Assembly (NCBI RefSeq): GCF_033115175.1 | Contig: NC_084838.1 | Coordinates: forward strand, 65,068,468 to 65,132,467 | Reading direction: 5' to 3' | DNA: 64,000 nucleotides | Origin: Lepus europaeus | Taxonomy: Eukaryota; Chordata; Mammalia; Lagomorpha; Leporidae | Shown here: positions 41,001 to 52,760 of the stretch, in pieces | Layout of the letters: each line of letters starts with the position of its first letter | Position numbering within the stretch: position 1 is the stretch's first letter | Made by a program: the position numbers and the translations under genes | Notes under the pieces: model-generated | Told to the model about the DNA's origin: nothing | The model's input: only the letters and a program-made list of their open reading frames with translations | Databases searched by the model: none

Positions 41001-42830
41001 AATGGCTCTGACTATAACCTCCAGGACTATATTGAATAGCAATGGTGAGAGTGGGCACCATTGTCTAGTTCTGGATCTCATTGAGATTGCTTCCAATTTT
41101 TCCTGGTTCAAAAGGACACTAGTTGTGGTTTTGTCTTAAATTCCATTGATTATGTTGAGAAGTGTTTCTTCTATTCCTAATTTGCTGAAAGTTTTCATCA
41201 TGGAAGAGTGTTATATTTTGTCAAATGCTTTGTTTGTGTCTATTGAGATAATCATATGCTTTTTTCTTCAATTTGTTTATGTTATGTACCACATTTTTTG
41301 ATTTGAGAATGTCAAACCATCCCTTCATATGAGGAATAAATCCCACTTGATCCAAGTGGATGATCTTTTTGATTGATTCAATTGGATAGTATGTTGTTGA
41401 GGATTTTTATGTCTATGTTCATCAGAGAGATTGGTCTGTAGTTCTCTTTTTCTGTTGTATCTTTTTCAAGTTTAGGAATTAAGGTGATCCTGGCTTTACA
41501 GAAAGAACTTGGGAAGATTCCCCATCCTTTTTGATTATTTTGAATAGCTTGAGAAGAACTGGAGTTAGTTCTTCTTTAAATGTGTGGTAGAATTCAGTAT
41601 TGAAGCCATCTGGTCCTGGGTTTTTCTTTATTTGGAGGATCTTTATTACTGATTCGAATTCTGTCTTGTTTATTGGTATGTTTATGTTTTCTATTTCTTC
41701 ATGGCTCAATTTAGGTAAGTCATATGTGTCCAGGAATCTGTCCATTTCTTCTGTTTCCCATTTTGTTTGCATATACTTCTTTGTAGTAAGTCCTGATGAT
41801 TCTTTTTCTAGGGTGTTTGTTGTTATATTTCCTTGTTCATCCCTGATTTTGTTAATTTGGGTCTTCTCCTTCCTCTTTTTGGTTAGTTAGGCCAATGGTA
41901 TGTCAATTTTGTTTATTTTTTCAAAAAAGCAGCACTTCATTTTGCTGATCTTTTTATCAGTATTGTTTTATTGGTTTTGATTTTGTTGATTTTTTTCTCT
42001 AATTTTAACTATTTCTTTTCTACTACTAGTGTTGGGTTTGGTGTGCTGTTGTTTTTCTAGGTCCTTGATATGTGTTCATAGGTTGTTTATTTGGTGCCTT
42101 TCCAATTTCTTGATGTAGGTTCCAATTGCTATAAACTTTCCTCTTAACACTGCTTTTGCTGTGTCCCATAAGTTTTGATATGTTATATTGTCATCTTCAT
42201 TTGTTTCCAGAAGTTTTTTTATTTCTCTTTTGATTTCTTCAATGACCCACTGTTCATTCAGGAGCATGTGGTTCAGTCTCCATATGTTTGCGTATGTTCT
42301 GGGGATTCCTGAGTTGTTGACTACCCACTTCATTGTATTGTGGTCAGAGAATTTGCATGGTATGATTTCAACTTTTTTGAATTTTCTGGGACTTGCTTTA
42401 TGGCCTAGCATGTGGTCAATCCTAGACAAAAGTTCCATGCACCAGTGAGAAGAATGTGTATTTTGTAGCTGTAGGGTGGAAAGCTCTGTAGCTATCTGTT
42501 AGGTCTGTTTGGTCTATAGTGTAGATTAAGTCTATTGTCTCCTTGCTGAATCTGTCCATTGCTGAAAGTGGTGTATTGAAGTCCCTCATTATTATTGTAT
42601 TTGAGTCTATCTCTCCCTTTAAATCCATTATCATTTCTTTTAAATAGCCAGGTGCCTTGTAGTTAGGTGCATATACTTTTATAATAGTCACATATTCCTG
42701 CTGAATTGATCCCTTAATCATTATATAGTGCCCTTTTTTGTTGCTTTTAATAGTTTTTGTGTTAGTCTATTTTGTCTGATATTAGGATGATTACACCAAC
42801 TCTTTTTTTGGTTTCTGTTGGCATGGAGTA
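38100..42830 (-). pseudogene. L1 ORF2 remnant (endonuclease and reverse transcriptase)
   Basis: Antisense ORF2 in several frame pieces. The endonuclease piece (42422-42721) has YAPN and DFNTPLSAMDR. The next piece (42076-42438) follows with [12 protein letters not shown] pieces have KNPGPDGFNTEFY (41479-41772), [13 protein letters not shown] and the FADD catalytic motif (40887-41111). A C-terminal piece is at 39159-39362. It is split by the insertion at 39382-40590. Stops and frameshifts make it inactive. Confidence 0.88.
39382..40590 (+). mobile_element. 5'-inverted retro-insertion joining ERV1 gag/pro to L1 3' UTR
   Basis: Flanked by the perfect 16-bp duplication AAAAATGTAAATTGCT (39366-39381 and 40591-40606). 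The right part (about 40073-40590) is sense rabbit L1 3' UTR ending CATTAAATAAAAGTTAAAAA. The left part is antisense: about 44 bases repeat, inverted, the L1 sequence at 40075-40118, then about 650 bases are antisense ERV1 gag nucleocapsid/pro sequence closely related in layout to 49250-49800. Twin priming of a chimeric ERV-L1 transcript would explain this structure. The nucleocapsid knuckle near 39983-40030 has lost its first cysteine. Confidence 0.82.
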
Positions 42831-43089
42831 TCTTTTTCTATCCTTTTACTTTCAGTGTGCATGAATCTTTGTTGGTGAGATATGTTTCTTGTAGGCAGCA
42901 AATAGTTGGGTTTTGTTTTTTAATCCATTCATTCAGCCAATCTGTGTCTTTTAACTTGAGAGTTGAGAGCATTTACATTCAGGGTGAATATTGGTAAGTA
43001 ACAACTTTGCTCTGCCATATTTCCATTAGTAGTCCTATTTTTTTTCTTTGGGTTTCCTTTGTACTTTTACTGGGCAATTTTCTGCCTTC

Positions 43090-43405
43090 ACCTATTTTTC
43101 ATAGTGATGTTCCTGTTTCTTTAGCACATCCTTGACCATCTTTTATAGGGCAGGGTGGGTAGTTACAAATTCTTTCAACTTCTGTTTGTTACAGAAGATC
43201 TTTATTTCACCTTCATTCATAAATTTGAACTTTGCAGGGTATAGTATTCTAGGTTAACTGTTTTTTTTCTCTAAGGACTAGAGTATATCTTGCCATTCTC
43301 TGCTAGCCTGTAGGGTTTCTGATAAGGAGTCTGCTGTGAACCCTGTTGGAGTTTCTCTGAATGTGATCTGGTGTTTCTCTCATGCACATCTTAGAATCTT
43401 TTCTT
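43090..43405 (-). pseudogene. L1 ORF1 remnant
   Basis: Antisense ORF1 landmarks shared with 17500-17780 (CATCTTTTATAGGGCAGGG, TTTCACCTTCATTCATAAAT, GCACATCTTAGAATCTTTTC). The part of ORF1 nearer its start is missing or unrecognised beyond the adjoining C-SINE. Confidence 0.7.
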
Positions 43406-43410
43406 TATGT

Positions 43411-43733
43411 TTTTTTTTTTTTTAATTTGACAGGTAGAGTTATAGACAGTGAGAGAGATAGACAGAGAGAAAGGTCTTCCTTCCATTGGTTCACTCTCCA
43501 AATGGCCACTACAGCCAGCGCTGCACCAATCCGAAGCCAGGTGCCAGGTGCTTCTTCCTGGTCTCCCATGCAGGTGCAGGGAACCAAACACCTGGGCCAT
43601 CCTCCACTGCCCTCCGGGGCCACAGCAGAGAGCTGGACTGGAAGAGGAGCAGCCGGGACTAGAACCTGGTGCCCATATAAGATGCCGGCGCCACAGGCAG
43701 AGGATTAACCAAGTGAGCCACGGCACCGGCTCT
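43411..43733 (-). mobile_element. C-SINE inside the younger L1
   Basis: Reverse copy with poly-T, AATTTGACAGGTAGAGTTATAG, and 5' end GAGCCACGGCACCGGC. TTTATGTTTT at the left and TGTATGCTTTAC at the right suggest a partly decayed duplication. Confidence 0.88.
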
Positions 43734-44199
43734 GTATGCTTTACTTTGGAGAGTTTTACTACAAGGGAGTGGAGTTGGGTATGGTTTCTCCCAGTCTACA
43801 AACTGGCAGTCCCACCAGGGTCGGAGGAGGGATAGGGAGGTGCCACCTCCCTAATTATTCGTCTATTTTTTTTCTCCCAGTGGAACTTCAAATGTAGGTA
43901 GCCAAGCACTCCCTCTCATTGCTATCCACAGCTTCATGGGCCTGTGGATTCCCCTCTCACTTTGTCCTCCAATGCTGGCACTCTCCTCCCTGAGTCTGAA
44001 CCTCTGCTGTTTTCTTTGCTCTTTCGGTGTGGACCTGGGCTATCTATATCATTCTCTCTGGGTTTCCTGCTGTGAATTTCTCACAGCTTTATCTCAGGCA
44101 TGTAGTTTCTATCCTTTTTTTAATTATTAGTTTTGCCCCACATGATTGAGACAGTCATGTCTCCATTCTGTCATCTTAGAACTCTTGATTGTTTCTTTT

Positions 44200-44750
44200 G
44201 TCTATTCTTTTTCCTGTGTTTGGGCAGTACCTACTGATAATGCATGTTTTAGATAATGTTTTTGAAAACTGAACATGTTAATAAACATAATGTGCCAACT
44301 CTGGAGATCAGCTCTACTTTCGCCAAGATTTGTTGCCATGGCTGTCTGTTGCAACTGTTTAGTGGGTTTCCTGGATGAGTTCTCCAAACTCTATGTTGTG
44401 TTCCTTATCATAAGAAGCCACTGAAATCTCTGTTCAGGTATCTTAGGCAGAGATTTTCTTAAATGCTTTGGATCAGTAAATCTTGCAGCCTGTAAAAAGC
44501 TCTTTGTGATGCAACATGCCCTCAGCACTCAGCCAGGCAGTTCACACCTTTGCCTTAACCTTTACTGCTTGCTCACTTACAGCCTCAGGTCTAGCCTGAA
44601 GTGAGAGATTAGGGACTTCTTATGTCCTTCCTGAATCTTCACAGAATTCTGTCCTTGCACTGGCATTTTAAATTCATAATTAAAAAGAACACAGTACATT
44701 GTCTCAGAATCATCTTTGGACAGCTGATTACCCAGCTTTTATTTTTAATT
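44200..44750 (-). mobile_element. Ancient L1 (L1M-like), right part
   Basis: Resumes the element left at 36484: TTTTTGAAAACTGAACATGTTAATA and CTCTGGAGATCAGCTCTAC are landmarks of the 5' end of old L1s in this orientation. The right limit is uncertain. Confidence 0.65.
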
Positions 44751-47145
44751 TTTTTTTAAATCAGCTTCTCCATACTGGGAGTTTGTCTTGTTTATTTCAT
44801 ATTGCAATTTACTATCATAGGATTATTAAATAAATTCCTGTTTTGTCTCCTTAGGGGTATTTGAATCAATTTAATTAATAATAATTAGATATGAATACTC
44901 TTCATTTATTAAAGTAACCCCCAGTCTGAGAGATAGATACTAGTATAGTATATCAGGCAAATATATTTTTCATACATTTCTGGGAAATAATATTCTAAGA
45001 ATAAGTCACAGTAGAAAATAATTTTAAAAGATCTAATACATATGTGGTAAATTTCAGATGTATAAAAAATAGATATAACTGGAAATAATTAAATTGAACC
45101 TGGAGCAGGAAAAAAGATGAAAATGAAATGGAAACTGTATTCCATGAAAAAAAGAAATTCATAACTGTGCACAATTAAGAGGTGAGGAAACAAATAGGTT
45201 GCTCTGAAAAAGAGAAGTAGTGAGCTCCCAGGCACTGGTAAAGTTCAAGTAGAATCTAAATTAACAGCAACTGAATAATAGAAGATTGAACTGCATCTCA
45301 CAGCACATTCTAGGGGCTTTCAAATACAGGAGCATAAATTGGGTGCAGAGAAACATAACTAAAACAACAAAAATGCAAGTCAGTCAGGAACCCTAAGGAA
45401 ACATGCCCATTCAAATTGAGTAATAGCAGGTGGCAGGGTTAAAGGAATGCATCCAGCTATGAAAACAGCAGGGAGCTACTACTCCTAAAATCAAAGGAGT
45501 AATCAAAGAGGCCACAGCTACTTGAACCATGAGGCTGTGAGAGAAAGTGTCTGTCTGATAGGATCCAGTGCCAAGCCACTGTCCATTCATTTTAGGGCAC
45601 CTAGTACAATGGAGAAAATGGAAAGTGGAAAGAGATAGGCAAGTAAGGAGCATATGTTTCCATAAATAATTTATAAGTTTTATCATTTAGGCCATATATT
45701 GCATCTTAACTGAAGGACATAGGTTATCTGTATTGCCTTTAAAACTAATGGAATTCTTGTTTCACCATCTACAAGTAGTAGGAAGACAAGTACCTTAGAC
45801 AATGCAAAAAAGGTCCATTTTAATGAAGAAAAGTAAAGTTAACTACCAAGCTAATAAATGCATAGACTTTTTCTGGTGTCTTCCAACTTTACCTGTTAGA
45901 AAATGAGCCAATAGCTTAGGCAAAAAAAGCCAAAAAACAATGTTTTTTCCCTTTGTGTTCATCCACAATGAAGGGATTAGATTGATTTTTAGAAATCTAA
46001 AATCATGAGTACACATTGTATACATTTATTGAAATGTTACACTGTAGTGAATAACTATATACAATTATCATTCATTAAAATTATTTAAGCAGTTTAATAA
46101 GATGGAAACACTAACTTATCTGATTTGATCTTCACACATAAAATACATGTGTTTACTTATCCTACTGTACATCATAAATGTGTACAATTAAAGTTAAAAA
46201 ATCTAAATTGAATTCAATTTACAAACAGTAAACTCAAAAACAATGACTTTATTTTCTTATGAAAATTTACTTGTTCTTTAAGCTTTTAGATTTTAAATTT
46301 ACTAAAGAAATATTACTTCTAAAATCCTAGTAAGTGTAATTGCTTTGTTTTTTCATTTGGATACAAGGTATCAAATGTTAATACTATATGCAGTTCAGGG
46401 AGTTTACCAACCTAAAATGTTTTGGATTAGGTAAGTTTTGCTATCATTAGTAAAATAAAAAAGAAACTGCTTTATTTCTAATATTAGAATATAATACAGT
46501 TGATAAATATTTTAAAGTTAAATGTGAATTCATTTGTGAATCTTTTTTGTGATTTTTTAAATATTTTTTTTTATTTTCACAATTTTAGATTTGTTGTTAC
46601 TTTATAATTTTAGATTTTGTACTTTTTGAACAAAGATCAGAGCTCTTTGTTCACAAATCATTAGTTCTGAGTTCAACTGCAGTTCATTGGGGATTTATAA
46701 TGTAACAAATAATATGCTGGGAAAATATATGAACAGATATGAGGTTGTTTCTGTCTTTTAAATAGAATGTAGGAGAAAAGATAGAAAGAAATTATTTAGG
46801 GAGATAAGTGAAGGTTACATAATAAATATGTCAATGCCAACCATGCCATCTTTATAAAAAACATTGTTTTGAATTTAATAGCCTTTACAAAATACAGTCT
46901 CCTTTAAAAGATGTGACATGAGGAAAAGTGGGGAGGAAGGGGGAGAGTGAGGGGAAGTCAGCATACTCTGCAAGACATGGAGCTTAACCATTATATTCTC
47001 GACATGCAAATGCTCAAATAAAGTAACAAACATACTTAATGGATGTTACTTTAGTCATCTACTTTTAACATCTGTTGTGCACTTGTATTCTTTAAAGTTT
47101 TTGGAAAATGTGTGTTATCTTTCAATTCCATTTTTCAATGAACTT
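44751..47145. other. AT-rich sequence, nothing recognised
   Basis: 2.4 kb with no SINE and no credible gene. A GA-rich patch at 46915-46965 followed by CAAATAAAGTAAC resembles a LINE 3' end but is too short to call. Confidence 0.4.
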
Positions 47146-47452
47146 TTTTTTTTTTTATTTGAGATGCAGGGAGAAAAGGAGAAGGAGAGCATGCATGCTC
47201 TCATCTGCAAGTTCACTCCTTAAATGCTTGCGATGGCCAGAGCTGAGCCAGGCCAAAGCCAGGAACTGGGGATTCAATCCAGAGACCACATTTCTCAGGA
47301 TGCAACACTGGAGCCACCATCTGCTGCCTTCCAGGGTACACAGTAGCAGGAAGCTGGAGTCAGGCATAGAGCTGTGACTTGACCCCTAGGCACTCTGATA
47401 TGGGATTCAGGTGTCCCAACCTGTATCTTAACAACCAGGCCAAATGCCCACC
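47146..47452 (-). mobile_element. C-SINE, older copy
   Basis: Reverse copy with poly-T, ATTTGAGATGCAGGGAGA, GATGGCCAGAGCTGAGCC and AGGCCAAATGCCCACCC 5' end. Confidence 0.75.
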
Positions 47453-47944
47453 CTGTTGTGTGCACTTTTAAACATCAAGAAAGACTAGAAGTTTCCAATA
47501 AGGACTTAAGTTTCCCACTATACACACAGTAGAATTGAGTAAACTGCACACATGTAACAAAGCTATAATTTGAAAGTGTCTTCTAAAAGAAGAAAGAATG
47601 TTCTGCCCTGGAACCCATGCGCTTCCCATCTCTGCCAACCCAGTGGACAGGTGTTAGCAACCATAATGCTTGGAAAGGATTTTTAGTTCCTTGAGTAGTT
47701 ATAGCATTTTTTCATGTTAATTTTATATCCAGTTTACTCAGTTGTATTCATTTACTAGCATTTTTTATCATACATGGCAACCTTTTTATCCAGAAAGACT
47801 TAATGTTGTAAATTAGGACTCATTTTTTCCTTTATATACACTCTGTACACAATAAAACAAAGCACAATACACAAACATAGGGGATCTCAAAGCTTCTGAA
47901 CTTTCTTCTTTCTCCTCTCTGCACCAGCACAAATATAAAGTATC
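47453..47944. other. AT-rich sequence, nothing recognised
   Basis: No repeat or gene signature that I can name. Confidence 0.4.
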
Positions 47945-48117
47945 CTTTTAATTGATTTATTGAGATACAATTTATAGCTCTTATAATGTTCAGCAATATA
48001 AAACATAAAATTCAGTGATCTTCAATACATTAACAGTCATGAAACTATTATCACTGTCAAATTTCCATAAACATATTCATCATCGCAGAAAAGACTTTCA
48101 TACATTAGCAGTCATTC
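47945..48117 (-). mobile_element. Old L1 fragment, left of the ERV1 element
   Basis: ATTGAGATACAATTTATAGC, ATTCAGTGATCTTCAATACATT and CATTAGCAGTCATTCC follow the antisense 3' part of L1MA/L1MB-like elements. It appears to resume at 52146. Confidence 0.65.
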
Positions 48118-48618
48118 CTGTCAGGAAAAGGGGTGCGGATTGGTGCTTCCTCACATGTGGCACCAAATGTAAGGAAAAGAGTGCAGAACAGAGAGGAGAC
48201 AGGATATGAACTCACAGCCAGACCAAATTTATTCAAAGAAAATAAAATCATAGAGGATAACCAACTGCCAGTGCACACAGACTAAGCATGTGGCTGAGGG
48301 CCCAGACCCCAGCAGGCTGGGCCTTTTTATATCTTAGGTGGGCTAGGAGTGGGGATGAAGGGTAGTAGGTAAAGTTGAGCTTCCCTATACAGGTTCTTCC
48401 AGTTTGGTCCACCAGCTTCCAAAACTGGGGAAGAATGCAGGGAGTGGGGTGGAGAATAGGGTGTGAGACCGAAGTGATCCCTTGAAAGAAAGCAGGGGTA
48501 ACAAGAACCTAAAATGACTGAGGCTATGTTGTTCCATCAGTCCTGAGTCTGAATATAGATAAGGAGACGGGGCTCTGGTTTCTTTCTGGCTTCTTCCTGC
48601 TGATATGGGGTGTAGACA
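48118..48618 (-). repeat. LTR of the ERV1 element
   Basis: In sense it may begin TGTCTACACCCC (48618) and end either CCTGACA (48118) or, in an alternative reading, TTCCTTACA (near 48172), which is followed by TT and TGGTGCC as at an LTR-PBS junction. A TATA box (reverse TTTTATAT, near 48326) and AATAAA (reverse TTTATT, 48228-48233) are in the right order. Confidence 0.65.
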
Positions 48619-48642
48619 AGGGGCGAGGATCTGAGTGAGGAT

Positions 48643-48955
48643 CTATATTTGGGATTGGATTGATTGAAGGAGAGAAGTCTTGTGTTGCCCCTCCAAGATG
48701 GCTTGTGATATAGCAGTCATATTCTCCTGTAAGGACTTTTGAGATATGTTAATTATACATGGCAGGAATAGGAGCACTATGATTATGAGGATAAAAGGAG
48801 AAACTAAAACATTGCCCATGGTGGAAAAGATAGCCAAAATGAGGAGGACAAGGAGGGATATAGGAAAGCAAGAGTCCTGTCCAGATCGTGGGAAGACAGG
48901 TGTATACCTGGTTGGCACCGAGAAAGAATGCTCCCATTTTGTTTAGTGTGTCCAT
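48643..48955 (-). pseudogene. ERV1 env remnant
   Basis: Two frames together show an SU C-terminal landmark (VYTCLPTIWTG) and a hydrophobic membrane anchor followed by a polar tail (NISQKSLQENMTAISQAIL). The fusion peptide and ectodomain between them are missing, and the frame changes. It is not functional. Confidence 0.7.
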
Positions 48956-49559
48956 GCTGACAAGGAGCTTGTGGGATGGAGTTATTCTGGCCTGCTTCTA
49001 GTCCTGGGCTCCCTCATTTCCTCTCTCTGCTAAGGAACCCCAGGCTGCTGTCAGGTTTTGGGGCAAGGACTGCTGTGACTTCTTCAAGCTGAGTAGGTGT
49101 GAGGTAGGAACTTGTGGTCAAGACAGAGTTCCAGCAGAAGGTAGCCTCTCGAGGAGGCTGCAGCACCAGCTCAAAGAAACTATCTCCAATCGAGGTTTCA
49201 TGTACATGGCCATCTAGAATTTCATTGCCTGGAGAGTACGAATCTTATAAACAGATTAAATACACAGGGTCCAAAACAAGGGATAGATCATTATTAGAGG
49301 ATCTAAGAAAGATGCTGTCCAAACCAGGAGGGAGATTTCCCACTGACAGGCAAACAGAAACCGACACAGGGGCTTGATAATAATCAGGTGGACATTTAGG
49401 CCTGGCCAGGTATATGCGAGGTCTAGACTTGTATGTCTCTTTACCTGGAGTACTAGAAGATACTTCATAAGGGAGGTGTGAACCTCCTTAGGGAAGACAC
49501 CCTGTTGACTTCCATTATCTAGCTGGCCTGGGAACAGAGCTGGCCTGAATGGGAGGTTA

Positions 49560-49840
49560 GTATTGAATACGTGGCATCTCTAAAAGGAAATTTATAGTTC
49601 TGTCTGGATTGTCATTGATCCTAGGCTGTCCCCCAGTGATGGTGGTTACTTTGGAAGCTAGGCAAAGTGAAAGGCTTTTTCAGCTTGGGGACAACAGGGT
49701 CTGTGGTTCTGACCCAGGAGTCCTTCAACTCCCAGGGCAGTTCCACTTCCAGTGGCCTTGCTCTTGGCAGAGCTGACAGAGCTTTTTAGGAGCAGGTTTC
49801 TGTCATGACAGATGCTTGCCCCATGCCCTGACTCCTCAGG
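49560..49840 (-). pseudogene. ERV1 gag nucleocapsid and protease start, remnant
   Basis: A CX2CX4HX4C zinc knuckle (CQLCQEQGHWKWNC) is encoded at 49737-49778. Downstream comes sequence reading ITGGQP, as expected near the N-terminus of a gammaretroviral protease, but no DTG active site follows: the element jumps to other sequence. Confidence 0.72.
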
Positions 49841-51499
49841 TGCCATTTACATAGCCATTTGTGGTGGACTGGCCCTGATGGGTCTCCCTGATGGCAGATC
49901 ACTATGCAAAGCTGCCATTAGTTGGCTTGCCACCTATCCTTACATCACTTCTGCTGCCTAGCTCACTCCTCTTTATCCTGGTCTCTGTTAAAGTAGACCA
50001 CAGAGACATTCTTTAGAAATGTCAGCCAAGGGGCTGCTCAATCCCGTCCCTAATCTTTGGTGGCCTGAGCTAGAAATCTGTAGTCACAGGCATGTTATAG
50101 CAGTATTCTTCCAATGAGATAAGACAATGCCCATGAGGAAAGTGATATCCTTCTAAGTGAGATCAAACATTAAGACCACCATATCCAAACAGTCTGATAT
50201 AAGGTCTAAAGAACAAACTATATACTCTGATGGAAAGTCCTTCAGAATAGAATCAGTTTCCTGTCTTGAAGAAAATAGAGAAATGAGGGAACAAGTCAGG
50301 CTTCCCAGATTGCTTAATATCAAGTGAAAACTTAATAAACAATTTTAGCTGTCAAATAACTTACAAAAACATTTACCAAAAAGATCCAATGCCTTCTATA
50401 CATTTTAAGAATACAGGTAGTCAGAAATATTTCTTGAATATCTAACACGAGTGTAAGCCAATTAAAACAGAGCTGTTAATACATTTTCCCATGTAAACAT
50501 ACAATATGTACACATGAATAACACATTACAGGAGAGAACAGCAAACCAGTTTCAGTTATTAGCAAAGAGATTTAGGCTGCCATTAGATAAGACATGCAAA
50601 AAGATAGAAAAAGGCTAGGCATGGAGCATTCCTTGGAGTGAAGTTGCTCAGGACTTACCACTGTTGCTGAGTTTTTCTTTGCTAACTCTGACAAATATAT
50701 TACTGGAGATGGTTGGAACAGAGATTTTGTCTTTGTGTGAGAGAGAATTTAGATGTGAAACAGTAGCAGTGCAAGATGTGGCTCCATTATGTTAGGTTTC
50801 AGGATTTTAGAGCTTGTAGGAGAGGTGGAGGGTACAGAATGGGGGGTAAAAAGGAGGGGTTGAGCCCTCCCAGACAAAGGGCAGGAGGCAGGGCATGTTG
50901 AATTCAGGCTTCATTGCATTTGAACAACAGGCAGAGTCCCTTCTTAAGCTGCTTGTTGGGGGAGGTGCAGAACACCACAGGACCTGGGTGAAGTTTGCAG
51001 TGCATTGTCTTTGGAGTGGAATGTCCCAGGTGTGGTGCTTTCCATAGCAATAACCATTCTGCGAGACTTTACAGTATCCTTCTGCACCCAAGGAAGGGGC
51101 GAGAGTGTCAGGACAGAGGAGGGGAAAGGGTCAAGAAGAGAGGAGAGAGGCAGTTTTGGCTCTGAGGGGGAGTGGGGAGGAGCCAGACAGGGGCACAGGG
51201 AGAGGGTCATGTTCCAGAGGTGGCAGCATCTCTGAAGGAAGAGTGGAAGAAGGGAAAGTCAAAGGTTTGAAAGGAGGCTTCAAGCCTTTCTCCTGCCCCA
51301 GGGCTTGGAATGAAGAAATATGACCTTGGAAGAGGACAAAGGCTGGGATATAGCAGAATCAGGTGGGTCTGCCAGAGAGGAAATACTGATGGATGCTTGA
51401 GAGGGCCCTAGGCAAGTAGGGCAGAAGGTCTGTATCACAGAGGGGATGGGATGAAAGAGAGAACAGTGCGGAGGTGGGGGGGGGGATGTTACAGGGATG

Positions 51500-52018
51500 T
51501 TTTCATTCCTTAGGGAGAACAGGATAAAGAGAGTTCAGGAGAAAAGAGGGTAGAGAGGCAGCAATGGCCACTGCTGCTGCTGGCAGGATGGAAGAGGAAG
51601 TGTTGGGGGTGCAGGGATAGAGTGAGTGGAGGGCTGTGTTCCTGAGAGGCCAGCTTCTCAGGTGGAGAGGCAGAAGGGAGAAGTGGGGAGGTAGAAGATT
51701 TAAGGTGAGGCTGCAGGCATTATTCCTCAATGAGAACTTGGGGTGTGGAAGTTGACCCTGGAGGAGGAAAAAGGATTGGAATGGGGACCTCTGACCATTT
51801 GCTGTTTCTCTGTGTAAAGTTATTAAAATCTTAGAGAATTTTGAGACCAAAAAAATGCCAAATTCTGGCTATTTTAGAATCATTATCCAATTTATATTGA
51901 GGCCAAATTTTAATGTAGAGGTGGATTAAACTTCTCCACTTTTATCTCCTGCTTCAGGCCTAGCTTACATAAGTCTTTTAAGAGGCAGGCCAGAGGGGAG
52001 TTGAAATTTGGAACCCAT
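51500..52018 (-). pseudogene. ERV1 gag matrix remnant
   Basis: An ATG (52016-52018) starts MGSKFQLPSGLPLKRL-like sequence in a degenerate frame. A further open piece (51503-51850) has the RETANGQRSPFQSFF type segment found in matrix of HERV-W/HERV-9-like gag. Several stops and shifts. Confidence 0.65.
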
Positions 52019-52145
52019 GGATTAAGCAGAATATGGTCTGAGGGAAGAGGGTCCTTTCACGGGGTGTCCCCTGGAAAGAATCACCCCAACTGAGTCCTCT
52101 ATGAGGAGAGAGAATCCTCAAGCTTAGAGCTTTTATCTTTGTTCC

Positions 52146-52760
52146 ATCCATTCACATTTTTCTGCACCCACTCTCAGCCATAGCAACCCATGATCGACTT
52201 TATGATTTGTTATATTTGCCCATAGTGAACATTTCATATGAATGAGTTGATGAAGTATGATCTTCTGTGACTGGCATCTTTCCTTGGCAACATGTGTATG
52301 AAGTTCATCATGTTATAGAATGTATGCATACTTCATTGGCTTTCTCATTGCTGATTATTTTTTCATTGCATTGCACAGACTGTTTTCTTTATGCTAATGG
52401 TAATCTGGTCATGAAGTATTGTTGAACTCTGCATATTTGTCTTTTGGATTGCCAATTTGGGGTCATGTGGAAGTTTGTTTTTATTAGTCTTGTGAATGTG
52501 AGACCTTTGTTATATGTATTACATGCATATTTTCATTCTCTGTGGCTTGGCCTTTCACTGTTTTAATATTGTATGGTAATGTTAACAGAGAAAATATCTT
52601 AATGTTTGATATATCAATCTTCTTAGTTTGGATTCATGCTTTTTGTATTATGTTTAAGACTTTTCTCTGAACTCCAAGTTCATGAAGATATTTTATTATT
52701 CATCTTTAGATTTCTACCTAACATGTTTGCAAAGTTATTTTGATACTGAAACAACACATC
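52146..52760 (-). mobile_element. Old L1 fragment, right of the ERV1 element
   Basis: CAGCCATAGCAACCC, TGAACATTTCATATGAATGA, TGACTGGCATCTTTCCTTGG, TTCATCATGTTATAGAATGT and TTTGGATTGCCAATTTGG keep the order of an antisense old L1, continuing from 48117. Confidence 0.65.

Larger units (their letters stand above)
36499..44184 (-). mobile_element. Near full-length rabbit L1 with two nested insertions
   Basis: Flanked by the 15-bp duplication TTGATTGTTTCTTTT (36484-36498 and 44185-44199). The left end is the poly-T of its tail and the right end starts, in sense, GTTCTAAGATGACAGAATGG. A long 3' UTR (36499-38000) precedes ORF2 and part of ORF1; the 5' region is 43734-44184. Without its insertions (39382-40590 and a C-SINE near 43411-43733) it is about 6.1 kb. 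All frames are broken. Confidence 0.88.
48118..52145 (-). mobile_element. Decayed, internally deleted ERV1 (gammaretrovirus-like) element
   Basis: Minus strand. From right to left: leader and gag matrix (about 51500-52125), further degenerate gag-like proline-rich sequence (50800-51500), unassigned sequence (49860-50800), gag nucleocapsid and the start of protease (about 49600-49840), env SU end and membrane segment (48643-48955), and one LTR (to 48118). No RT or integrase motif is visible, so pol is deleted. No LTR is seen at the right end. All frames are broken. It sits between two halves of an old L1. Confidence 0.75.

Noticed and set aside
46915..46990. L1 3' end on the plus strand
   Set aside because: The GA-rich patch followed by AATAAAG is suggestive, but neither a flanking duplication nor any upstream L1 sequence was found.
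50807..51323. Host gene from overlapping frames on both strands
   Set aside because: The low-complexity GA/CT-rich sequence lies between ERV1 gag remnants; frames overlap on both strands and none has a domain.
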